The position numbers and the translations under genes are program-made. From an uncultured Actinomycetes bacterium (GTDB lineage Bacteria > Actinomycetota > Actinomycetes > Mycobacteriales > Nakamurellaceae), in assembly GCA_937926105.1 (NCBI GenBank), contig CALANS010000210.1, positions 1-64,000 on the forward strand: a DNA stretch of 64,000 nt, given 5' to 3'. Under the pieces are notes generated by a model. That model saw nothing but the letters and a program-made list of their open reading frames with translations. It was not told where the DNA came from and did not search any database. Below are positions 36,033 through 43,074 of the stretch, one piece after another; position 1 is the stretch's first letter; each line of letters opens with the position of its first letter.

Positions 36033-36956
36033 ATGACGGTTCCCCCGTACCAGCAGGGTTACGGCGCGCCAGCCCCCACCGAGGTGTGCACCTGGCACCC
36101 GGATCGGGCGACCGCGCTGCACTGCACCCGGTGCGGCCGGCCCGCCTGCCCGGACTGCCTGACCCCGGCCAGCGTGGGTTTCCACTGCCGGTCCTGCGTG
36201 GCGGAGAGTCGCTCGACGCAGCGGGTGCCGCGCACGGTGTCCGGCGCGATCCACGGGCAGCAACCTCGGGTCACCACCACGCTGCTCGCGCTGAACGTGC
36301 TGGTGTTCGCAGGAGTTGCCGCCCAGGCGCGCTCGCTGACCAACTTCAACGGCTCGTCGGTGTACAACGGCTCGCTGCTGGTCCCGATGTACGTGGCCGG
36401 CGGCGAGTGGTGGCGGGTGATCTCCAGCGGGTTCTTGCACCTGTCGGTGATGCACATCGTGCTGAACATGCTGGCGTTGTACTTCATCGGGCTCGGCCTG
36501 GAGCGGGTGCTGGGCCGGTGGCGGTTCCTGGCGGTGTACCTGCTGTCGCTGCTGGGCGGATCGGCGTCGGTGATGCTGTTCGCCGGCGCGACCAGCGGCT
36601 CGGCGGGGGCGTCGGGTGCGATCTTCGGGTTGATGGGCGCCCTGTTGGTGACGCTCAAGCGGCTGCGGCTGGACCTGCGACAGGCCGGGGTGATCATCGC
36701 CATCAACCTGATTGCCACGTTCGCCATCCCGGGCATTTCCTGGCAGGCGCACCTGGGCGGACTGGTGGTCGGGGCGCTGGTCGGCGCGGCCATGGTCTAC
36801 GCCCCCGCGGCCCGGCGCACCTGGTGGCAGTGGGGCACCTGCGCGGCCATGCTGGTGGTGCTGATTGCACTGATCGCGACCAGGGACTTCACGCTCGGAT
36901 CGGTCAGTTGTTACGACACCTTCAGCGTGCGGGGGTACTGCCGCGGCCTGAGCTGA
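36033..36956 (+). CDS. Rhomboid-family intramembrane serine protease with N-terminal zinc finger
   Basis: A 307-residue protein from ATG 36033. Residues 19-55 form a B-box-like zinc finger with CTWHPDRATALHCTRC, CPDC and CRSC. The rhomboid core has six helices, with catalytic Ser194 in GASGAIFGLMG and His240 in WQAHLGGLVVG, and the HIVLNMLALYFIG His-x3-Asn of the oxyanion region. It cleaves transmembrane helices of unknown substrates. Hairpin copy 3 starts six bases after the stop. Confidence 0.93.
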   Translation: MTVPPYQQGYGAPAPTEVCTWHPDRATALHCTRCGRPACPDCLTPASVGFHCRSCVAESRSTQRVPRTVSGAIHGQQPRVTTTLLALNVLVFAGVAAQARSLTNFNGSSVYNGSLLVPMYVAGGEWWRVISSGFLHLSVMHIVLNMLALYFIGLGLERVLGRWRFLAVYLLSLLGGSASVMLFAGATSGSAGASGAIFGLMGALLVTLKRLRLDLRQAGVIIAINLIATFAIPGISWQAHLGGLVVGALVGAAMVYAPAARRTWWQWGTCAAMLVVLIALIATRDFTLGSVSCYDTFSVRGYCRGLS

Positions 36957-36961
36957 GTAGA

Positions 36962-37074
36962 TGATCTGAAAATCTGCCTCCAGAATCGGCGCCGGATCGA
37001 TGGCAACGGCCTGACCTGCGATAACGAGGCGGGCCCCGTGCGCTGCACGGATCCAGGGGCAGATTTTCAGACTC
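36962..37074. repeat. Intergenic hairpin element, copy 3
   Basis: Left arm GATCTGAAAATCTGCC (from 36963) and right arm ATCCAGGGGCAGATTTTCAG (37051-37070) pair over at least 14 bases at the outer end. Core GACCTGCG is at 37013-37020. Distances from arm start to core (48) and core to right arm (40) are identical to copy 1. It occupies the convergent gap between rhomboid and PH-domain genes. Confidence 0.8.
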
Positions 37075-37094
37075 TGCTATGGCCCAGCCGCGGT

Positions 37095-37634
37095 TCAGTC
37101 GGCCGGTCGGCGGCGTTGCAGCTCCCGGGCCACCGCGGCCGGGTCGGTGCCCAGGTCGAACCGGCCGAAGGTCAGCAGCTCGGTGTCCGCTTCGGGATCT
37201 TGCGGATCACCGGGTCCGGCCTCGCCCGGCGTCACCTCCAGCTCCAGCATGGCCGCGCGCCGACCGAACCGACCGCGCTGCGGTGCCGCAATACCGGCCA
37301 GCCGGTCCCAGACCAGGTGCCGCGAGCGAAGCGGGCCGGTGACGACGATCCCGTCACCGACCACCCGCAGCCGGGTCCGGATCCGCACCAGCGCCAGCGT
37401 CACCAGCGCGCACACCACGACGAGCACGGAGGCGACCAGCCGGTTCTCCGGATCGTGGTCCAGCAGCCGCCAGGCGAGTGCGGCCAGCATGCCGGCCAGC
37501 GTCAGCGAACTGAGCCACCGGGCGGGCCCCCAAGACGGGCCAGACGGGCCGTCGCCACCGCCTGGACCCCACGGCGGGCCGCCCGGTGAGCCGTGACCGC
37601 CGGCGGGCGCGCGGCCCGCGGGGGGGTTGTCCAC
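37095..37634 (-). CDS. PH-domain (bacterial PH, YdbS-like) membrane protein
   Basis: A 179-residue protein from GTG 37634. A Gly/Pro-rich N-terminus (1-35) is followed by two helices (LSSLTLAGMLAALAWRLL and LVASVLVVVCALVTLALVRI) and a small PH-like domain, RTRLRVVGDGIVVTGPLRSR with HLVWDRLAGIAAPQRGRFGR. A protein of this type commonly follows the cyclophilin and rhomboid genes in actinobacteria. Function unknown. Confidence 0.8.
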   Translation of the reverse strand: MDNPPAGRAPAGGHGSPGGPPWGPGGGDGPSGPSWGPARWLSSLTLAGMLAALAWRLLDHDPENRLVASVLVVVCALVTLALVRIRTRLRVVGDGIVVTGPLRSRHLVWDRLAGIAAPQRGRFGRRAAMLELEVTPGEAGPGDPQDPEADTELLTFGRFDLGTDPAAVARELQRRRPAD

Positions 37635-37764
37635 AGGAGTTATCCCCAGTGGGGATGAATGACACGCGTGTTGTTTGGCACGGCGCCGGGGCCCGTTCCG
37701 GCTCCGTTCACCCGGGCGACATCCGACCCTGGTAGCTCGAGGTGGATCCGCCGGGACATGCGCG

Positions 37765-38046
37765 TCACCGCCAGCGCATCGTCATCAGCAGGCCGGCGAT
37801 CATCAGCGCAAACCCGATGGCGAAGTTCCAGTTCCCGACGGTCGTCATGAATCCGATGTCCTGGCCCCACAGGTAGTACACGACCAGCCAGGCCAGCCCG
37901 AGCACCATGAGGCCCAGCATGATGCCGATGAATACCGGACCGGATGGGCCAATCACCTTGGCCCGGGGGGCCGCTGCCGCAGCCGCCGCGGCGGCCGACC
38001 GCGATACCTGGACCGAGGCCTTCTTGCGGACCTTCGACTTGGGCAC
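37765..38046 (-). CDS. crgA: Cell division protein CrgA
   Basis: A 93-residue protein from GTG 38046, whose PKSKVRKK start is the CrgA hallmark; ATG 38073 would add nine unconserved residues. An Ala-run linker precedes two helices, [20 protein letters not shown] and [20 protein letters not shown], with the conserved [11 protein letters not shown] between. CrgA helps to recruit wall-synthesis proteins to the septum and interacts with FtsZ and penicillin-binding proteins. It is divergent from the DUF881 gene. Confidence 0.93.
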   Translation of the reverse strand: MPKSKVRKKASVQVSRSAAAAAAAAAPRAKVIGPSGPVFIGIMLGLMVLGLAWLVVYYLWGQDIGFMTTVGNWNFAIGFALMIAGLLMTMRWR

Positions 38047-38241
38047 AACATCCTCCGTACCACTGGTGGGCACCGGCAGATCTCGCCGGGCGCCGGATCA
38101 CTCGCGGGGCATCCCGGGTTCTGACGGGGCGGCCCCGTCACCGTCCGTCATCTTGACCGGGATTGAACACCTCTGCACGTAGCCTACGGTGTCGGCATCG
38201 ATGCCGGAGACCTGCGAGACCACGGAGGAGTTCGACCGGCG

Positions 38242-38991
38242 ATGCGGGGATGGCACGGGCCCGGTGCTGGCGGTCCGCGCCGCTGGCGCGTGGCCGTGGT
38301 GGTCGTGTGCGCGCTGGCCGGGGTGCTGCTCGGCACGGCTCGCGCCTACTCCGGTGGCCAGGACATCCGCAACCGCTCGTCCGATCTGTCGGTGCTGGTC
38401 GGTGGGGCGGAACAGCGGGTCCAGGCGCTGGATGAGCGGGCCGCCGGTCTGCAGGACCAGGTGAACGCGGCGGCCGGTCAGGATGTGTCCCCCCGGGTGT
38501 CGTCCGCGCGGGCGGCCGCCAACGCGTTGCGAGCCCCGGCCGGGCTGACCGCGGTACATGGCCCCGGCGTGCGCGTGCGCCTGACCGACGCCCCGCGGGA
38601 CGCCGACGGCAACTATCCGACCGGGGTGGATCCGGACAACCTGGTGGTGCACCAGCAGGATGTGCAGTCGGTGGTCAACGCGCTGTGGGCGGGCGGCGCC
38701 GAGGCCATGACGATCATGGGGCAGCGGGTGCTGAACACCACGGCGGTGCGCTGCATCGGCAACACGTTGCTGTTGGGCGGGCGGACGTACTCGCCGCCCT
38801 TCGTGATCACCGCGATCGGTGACGGGGATGCCATGACGGCGGCGATCCGGGCGGAGCCGGGGGTCGCGCTGTTCCTGCACTATGTGTCGCGATACGGGTT
38901 GGGATTCTCCGTGCAGGGGCTGGACGATGTGACGCTGCCCGGATATCAGGGGGTGGTGCGGATGACCGCGGCGACGAAGGAGCCGAAGTGA
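38242..38991 (+). CDS. DUF881-family protein
   Basis: A 249-residue membrane-anchored protein: one helix (WRVAVVVVCALAGVLLGTAR), a coiled-coil stretch (about 45-85), then the DUF881 domain with GPGVRVRLTDAPRDADGNYP, NLVVHQQDVQSVVNALWAGG and AEAMTIMGQRV. GGAGGAG lies upstream of ATG 38242. It typically sits between crgA and a class E sortase in this phylum. Molecular function unknown. The GTGA at the end overlaps the sortase start. Confidence 0.88.
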   Translation: MRGWHGPGAGGPRRWRVAVVVVCALAGVLLGTARAYSGGQDIRNRSSDLSVLVGGAEQRVQALDERAAGLQDQVNAAAGQDVSPRVSSARAAANALRAPAGLTAVHGPGVRVRLTDAPRDADGNYPTGVDPDNLVVHQQDVQSVVNALWAGGAEAMTIMGQRVLNTTAVRCIGNTLLLGGRTYSPPFVITAIGDGDAMTAAIRAEPGVALFLHYVSRYGLGFSVQGLDDVTLPGYQGVVRMTAATKEPK

Positions 38992-40190
38992 GTACAGGAG
39001 GGCGGCACGGGCTGCCGGACGATCAGGATCCCGGGTCGGACGATGCTGGCGTGCCGGACGGGCCGGGTGACCCGGGTTCCCCAGGTGAGCTGGGGTCTGC
39101 TGGCGAGCCAGGTTATCCGGATGAGCCAGGTTCTCCGGATGAGCACGGCGTTGCCGGTGCGCCGGCCGGCGGCGGCGACCCGCTGAGCGGACTGTGGGAC
39201 GGTGAGCGCCCGTCCGGTCGACCGGTGAGCGGCCCGCCTCCCCGGTCCCGGCGGCGCCACGCCGAGGCGGATGCGACGTCCGGGGGCGGTGCTGCCACCG
39301 GGGCGGCCGGCTCCGCGGCCGCACGGCCGCCCCGCGACCCCGTGCGCACCACCGTCCGCGGGCTGGGCCAGCTGCTGATCACGGCCGGGGTCGTGGTGCT
39401 GCTGTTCGTCGTCTACGAGGTCTGGGTGACGAATCTGTTCGGCGAGCAGAAGCAGGCCCAGGCGACGGCCGCGCTGGACCGGCTCTGGGCCTCGGAGAAC
39501 GACGTCGTCACCGCTCCCGACCAGGCCGTCGTCACTCGGCCCGGCGGCGGCACCGTCGTCGTCACCGCGCCCGGCCAGGACGATCCCCACCGGCAGCGGC
39601 ACTACGACACCACCGAGGGCGCCGGGTTCGCCAAGATGTACATCCCCAGCTTCGGTGCGGACTTCGTGCTGACCGTCATCGAGGGCACCCAGCAGGCCGA
39701 CCTGTACGCCGGGCCCGGCCATTACGAGGGCACGCAGTACCCGGGCGAGCCCGGCAACTTCTCGCTGGCCGGGCACCGGGTGAACAAGGGCGCGCCGTTC
39801 GACGATCTGGGACTGCTGCACTCCTGCGATGCGATCGTGGTCGAGACCGTCGACGACTGGTACGTCTACCGGGTGTTGCCGATGCAGGAGGAGACCGCCA
39901 CGTGGGCGACCACCCAGCATCCGCACTGCGCCGGGGTGCGGGTGCAGACCGGTCAGTACGCAGGGGTGTACGGCCGGAAGATCACCTCCCCGGACGATTT
40001 CCCGGTCGTCCTGCCGGTACCCGGCGTGAACAACACGGTGGTGCCGGCGAACGCCGAGTCGCTGATCACCCTGACGACCTGCCACCCGAAGTTCTCCGAT
40101 CGGCAGCGCATGATCATCCACGGCATCCTGGTGAAGACCTACCCGAAGAAGGCAGGCTTCCTGCCACCCCAACTGCAGGAGACCACCTGA
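38988..40190 (+). CDS. srtE: Class E sortase
   Basis: A 400-residue membrane transpeptidase. Residues 1-60 are Gly/Pro/Asp/Glu-rich, with collagen-like PGSPDE and PGEPGYPDE repeats. One helix follows (LGQLLITAGVVVLLFVVYEV, about 124-143). The catalytic domain (about 190-395) has His in LAGHRVNKG, Cys in ITLTTCHPKFSD and Arg in RQRMIIHG. The TLTTC motif with C-terminal HPKF is class E. These enzymes attach LAxTG-type surface proteins to peptidoglycan. Start GTG 38988 overlaps the DUF881 stop. No sorting-signal substrate was found here. Confidence 0.92.
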   Translation: MSTGGRHGLPDDQDPGSDDAGVPDGPGDPGSPGELGSAGEPGYPDEPGSPDEHGVAGAPAGGGDPLSGLWDGERPSGRPVSGPPPRSRRRHAEADATSGGGAATGAAGSAAARPPRDPVRTTVRGLGQLLITAGVVVLLFVVYEVWVTNLFGEQKQAQATAALDRLWASENDVVTAPDQAVVTRPGGGTVVVTAPGQDDPHRQRHYDTTEGAGFAKMYIPSFGADFVLTVIEGTQQADLYAGPGHYEGTQYPGEPGNFSLAGHRVNKGAPFDDLGLLHSCDAIVVETVDDWYVYRVLPMQEETATWATTQHPHCAGVRVQTGQYAGVYGRKITSPDDFPVVLPVPGVNNTVVPANAESLITLTTCHPKFSDRQRMIIHGILVKTYPKKAGFLPPQLQETT

Positions 40191-40191
40191 C

Positions 40192-40350
40192 ATGTACGGC
40201 TGGATCTGGCGACACCTGCCCGGGCCGGTGGCCGTGCGACTGCTGCAGGCGCTGGTGCTGTTCCTCGGCGTCGTGGCGCTGCTGTTCTTCGTGATCTTCC
40301 CATGGCTGGAGCCACTGCTGCCGATCGACCAGGGCGGCACGACGGGCTGA
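40192..40350 (+). CDS. Small membrane protein following sortase E (52 residues)
   Basis: One base after the sortase stop, ATG 40192 opens a 52-residue frame ending at TGA 40348-40350. Its sequence is MYGWIWRHLPGPVAVRLLQA, then one helix (LVLFLGVVALLFFVIFPWLE) and a short PLLPIDQGG tail. Immediate spacing suggests co-translation with the sortase. Small proteins of this type are common between srtE and pabA in this phylum; their role is unknown. Confidence 0.75.
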   Translation: MYGWIWRHLPGPVAVRLLQALVLFLGVVALLFFVIFPWLEPLLPIDQGGTTG

Positions 40351-40452
40351 CCCTTCGCCGGGCGGTGTCGGCGAGCCGCCGCGGCCCGTCTACCACGGTC
40401 GCTGCGGCTCTGTCGTCCCGATTTCCAGGCGATGCATCCCATGCCCGGCTCG

Positions 40453-40493
40453 CCCTATGTACTTGCCCGGCCTGAGCGGGCAAGTACATAGGG
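40453..40493. repeat. 17-bp perfect palindromic hairpin upstream of pabA
   Basis: CCCTATGTACTTGCCCG (40453-40469), seven-base loop GCCTGAG, then the exact complement (40477-40493). It lies 42 bases before pabA and 102 bases after the small-protein stop. It has no T-run. It could be a terminator of the sortase operon, an attenuator, or an operator for the amidotransferase gene. Confidence 0.75.
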
Positions 40494-40535
40494 GCTGGTC
40501 AGAACGGGTTTCGACCCGCATGGCACGCTGATCCC

Positions 40536-41189
40536 GTGGCGCGCATCCTGGTGATCGACAACTACGACTCGTTCGTCTACAACCTGGTGCAGTACCTGCA
40601 GCAGTTGGGCGCCGAGTGCGAGGTCCGGCGCAACGACGCGATCACCGTGGACCAGGTGGCCGGGCTCGCCCCGGACGGCGTGCTGCTCTCCCCCGGGCCG
40701 GGCGTGCCGGCCGACGCGGGCATCAGCGAGGATCTGGTGCGCTGGGCGGTCAGCCTGGGTGGCCGGACCCCATTGCTGGGTGTGTGCCTAGGACATCAGG
40801 CCATCGCCGAGGTGTACGGCGGCACGGTGGACCGCGCCGAAGAGCTGCTGCACGGCCGGACCTCCCAGGTGCGCCACGACGGAACCGGGCTCTTCGCCGG
40901 GCTGCCGGCCGAACTCACCGCGACCCGGTACCACTCGCTGGCCGTGGTGGATGGCACGCTGCCGGACGAGATCAGGGTCACCGCTCGTACGACGAGCGGA
41001 GTGATCATGGGGCTGCGGCACGTCGAGCACGCGGTTGCCGGGGTGCAGTTCCACCCAGAGTCGGTGCTCACCCAGGGCGGCCATCGGCTGCTGGCCAATT
41101 GGCTGGGGGCCTGTGGGGATCCGGACGCCGCCGACCGGGTCGCGCCGCTGGAGGCCGAGGTCGAGCGGCTACGCCTGGCCGCCGGGTGA
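40536..41189 (+). CDS. pabA: Aminodeoxychorismate/anthranilate synthase glutamine amidotransferase subunit
   Basis: A 217-residue class I glutaminase from GTG 40536. Catalytic triad: Cys84 in LGVCLGHQAIAE, and the His and Glu in VAGVQFHPESVL. Opening RILVIDNYDSFVYNLVQYLQ and LSPGPGVPADAG are family markers. It supplies ammonia to chorismate for folate (PabB) or tryptophan (TrpE) synthesis; sequence alone does not separate the two. The gene is conserved near crgA/pknB in actinobacteria, where it is usually annotated pabA/trpG. It is convergent with the HtrA-type gene. Confidence 0.92.
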   Translation: MARILVIDNYDSFVYNLVQYLQQLGAECEVRRNDAITVDQVAGLAPDGVLLSPGPGVPADAGISEDLVRWAVSLGGRTPLLGVCLGHQAIAEVYGGTVDRAEELLHGRTSQVRHDGTGLFAGLPAELTATRYHSLAVVDGTLPDEIRVTARTTSGVIMGLRHVEHAVAGVQFHPESVLTQGGHRLLANWLGACGDPDAADRVAPLEAEVERLRLAAG

Positions 41190-41234
41190 GCCGCGGTGTG
41201 AGGTGCAGCGTGAGCCCCGGGTGAGCGCCGGCGC

Positions 41235-42959
41235 TCAGTCGGTGGCCGATCCCAGCCGCACCGTCACCGTCGAGGACTTGCCGTCCCGGGTGTAGCTCAC
41301 CTGGATCGTGCCGCCGGGCTTGCTGGACCGGATGGTCGCCACCAGCGCGTCGGCCGACTCCACCGGAGCGTCGCCGACCTTGGTGATCACGTCACCGGCC
41401 TTGATGCCCGCCTTGTCGGCGCCGCCGTCCGGCGTCACCTCCTTCACGGCGGCACCGGTCGTGATGCCGTCGCTGCGATTCAGCGCGTCGAACACCGTCG
41501 CACCGAGCACCGCGTGCGAGGCCTTGCCGGTGTTGATGATCTCCTGCGCGATCCGGTGCGCCTGGTCGATCGGGATCGCGAAACCCACGCCGATCGATCC
41601 GGACTGGCCACTGGAGCCGGTGGATAGCGTCGCGATCGCCGAGTTGATGCCGATGACGTCACCGTTCATGTTCACCAGCGGCCCGCCGGAGTTACCCGGG
41701 TTGATCGCGGCGTCGGTCTGGATCGCGTTCAGCACCGTGTCCTTCTCGCCGGCCGGCTGCCCGGAGTCGCCCGCGGACGAGGTGCGCACCGGCCGGTTGA
41801 GCGCCGACACGATGCCCGTGGTGACCGTCGCCGACAGCCCCAACGGCGATCCGACCGCCACCACCTGTTGCCCGACCTGCAGGTCCGCCGAGGTTCCCAG
41901 GGTGGCCGGCTGCAGCCCGGACACGCCATCCACCTTGATGACGGCCAGGTCGTCGGTGGGGTCGGTGCCGACCACGGTGGCCGTGGCGGTGGTGCCGTCG
42001 GTGAACTGCACCGTCAGGTGCTGCGCGCCGTCGATGACGTGGTTATTGGTCAGGATCAGCCCGGAATCGGTGAGGATTACTCCGGAGCCCTCGTCCTCAC
42101 CGGAGTTGCCCAGGGCGACCACGCTGACCACCGACGGCAGCACCTTGTCGGCCACCGCCTGCACCGACCCGGTGGGCGCCGCCGTGCTCTCCGAGGCGGG
42201 CTGGCCGGCGGGGTGCTGGGTGAGCGAGTCGTCCGACGCGGAGCCGGCGTCGCGGCCGGCCAGACTGCTGCCGAGCATCCCCCCGCCGAACCCGGCGATC
42301 AACGCGAGCACCACGACGGCCAGCATGACCAGCGCAGTGCGGGTCGAGCGGGCCGGCGCCGGGGCGCCGGGGTGCGTCGGGTCAAGCGGTGACGAGGGTC
42401 CCGGGGCGGACGCCATCGGCGCCTGGCCCGGCCGGTGGGCGGCCGTCGGGGTGGGGCCGACACCGGGGTAGCTCCCGGATCCGGGGGCGCCACCCGGCCC
42501 GGTCCAGGGCAGCTGCCACCCGGCCTGGCCCGCGCCCGGCCAGGCCGACGCCGGTCGCTGGGCGGAGCCTGTCGCACCCGGCGCACCCGGCGCACCCGTG
42601 GCGTCGGGGGCGTTGGGTGTGCCGGCAGGGCTCGGGGGCCCGGGCCGTTGCCAGGGGTTCGCGGCCTGGTCCGGGTGCAGGCCGTGCGGGGCGGCGAGGG
42701 CGCCGCTCGGCCGGGCCTGCCAGGGCGGCTCCTGCCCGGTCTGCTGCGCGCGGGGCGGCTCGCCCGTGCGGGGGGCGGCCGACAGCGGGATCGGCCCGGT
42801 CGCGGGTTCGGCGTGAGTGGGCTCGGTGCCGAAGGGACCGGGGGCCTCGGGCGCGGGTTCGGTGTGAGCGGGTTCGGTGTGAGCGGCTTCGGCGTCGCCG
42901 GGCTCGACGGGGTCGGGCCGGTGCTGGTCCTCGGGGCCGTGCGGTGCGTCGTCGGTCAT
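41235..42959 (-). CDS. Membrane-anchored HtrA-type serine protease with PDZ domain
   Basis: A 574-residue protein. Residues 1-200 are a Pro/Gly/Ala/Glu-rich cytoplasmic region, with one helix at 207-232. The protease domain (265-460) has triad His307 (LILTNNHVI), Asp337 (PTDDLAVIKV) and Ser424 (NPGNSGGPLV). The PDZ domain is 485-565 (GGADKAGIKAGDVITKVGD). It acts on the outer face in protein quality control, like mycobacterial PepD/HtrA. It lies 116 bases downstream of pknB on the same strand and may be read with the wall operon. An HtrA gene at this point between pabA and pknB is not part of the usual core order. Confidence 0.9.
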   Translation of the reverse strand: MTDDAPHGPEDQHRPDPVEPGDAEAAHTEPAHTEPAPEAPGPFGTEPTHAEPATGPIPLSAAPRTGEPPRAQQTGQEPPWQARPSGALAAPHGLHPDQAANPWQRPGPPSPAGTPNAPDATGAPGAPGATGSAQRPASAWPGAGQAGWQLPWTGPGGAPGSGSYPGVGPTPTAAHRPGQAPMASAPGPSSPLDPTHPGAPAPARSTRTALVMLAVVVLALIAGFGGGMLGSSLAGRDAGSASDDSLTQHPAGQPASESTAAPTGSVQAVADKVLPSVVSVVALGNSGEDEGSGVILTDSGLILTNNHVIDGAQHLTVQFTDGTTATATVVGTDPTDDLAVIKVDGVSGLQPATLGTSADLQVGQQVVAVGSPLGLSATVTTGIVSALNRPVRTSSAGDSGQPAGEKDTVLNAIQTDAAINPGNSGGPLVNMNGDVIGINSAIATLSTGSSGQSGSIGVGFAIPIDQAHRIAQEIINTGKASHAVLGATVFDALNRSDGITTGAAVKEVTPDGGADKAGIKAGDVITKVGDAPVESADALVATIRSSKPGGTIQVSYTRDGKSSTVTVRLGSATD

Positions 42960-43074
42960 GCGACCAGCGTGGCGGATCCGTGTGAGGATTTCCTGGGAAG
43001 AGCGCGCCAAAGCGCCGCCAACTCCCCGGCGCCGGCCGGTCGGCTACCTCCCGCTGGGGGAGGCCCCCGCCCGG

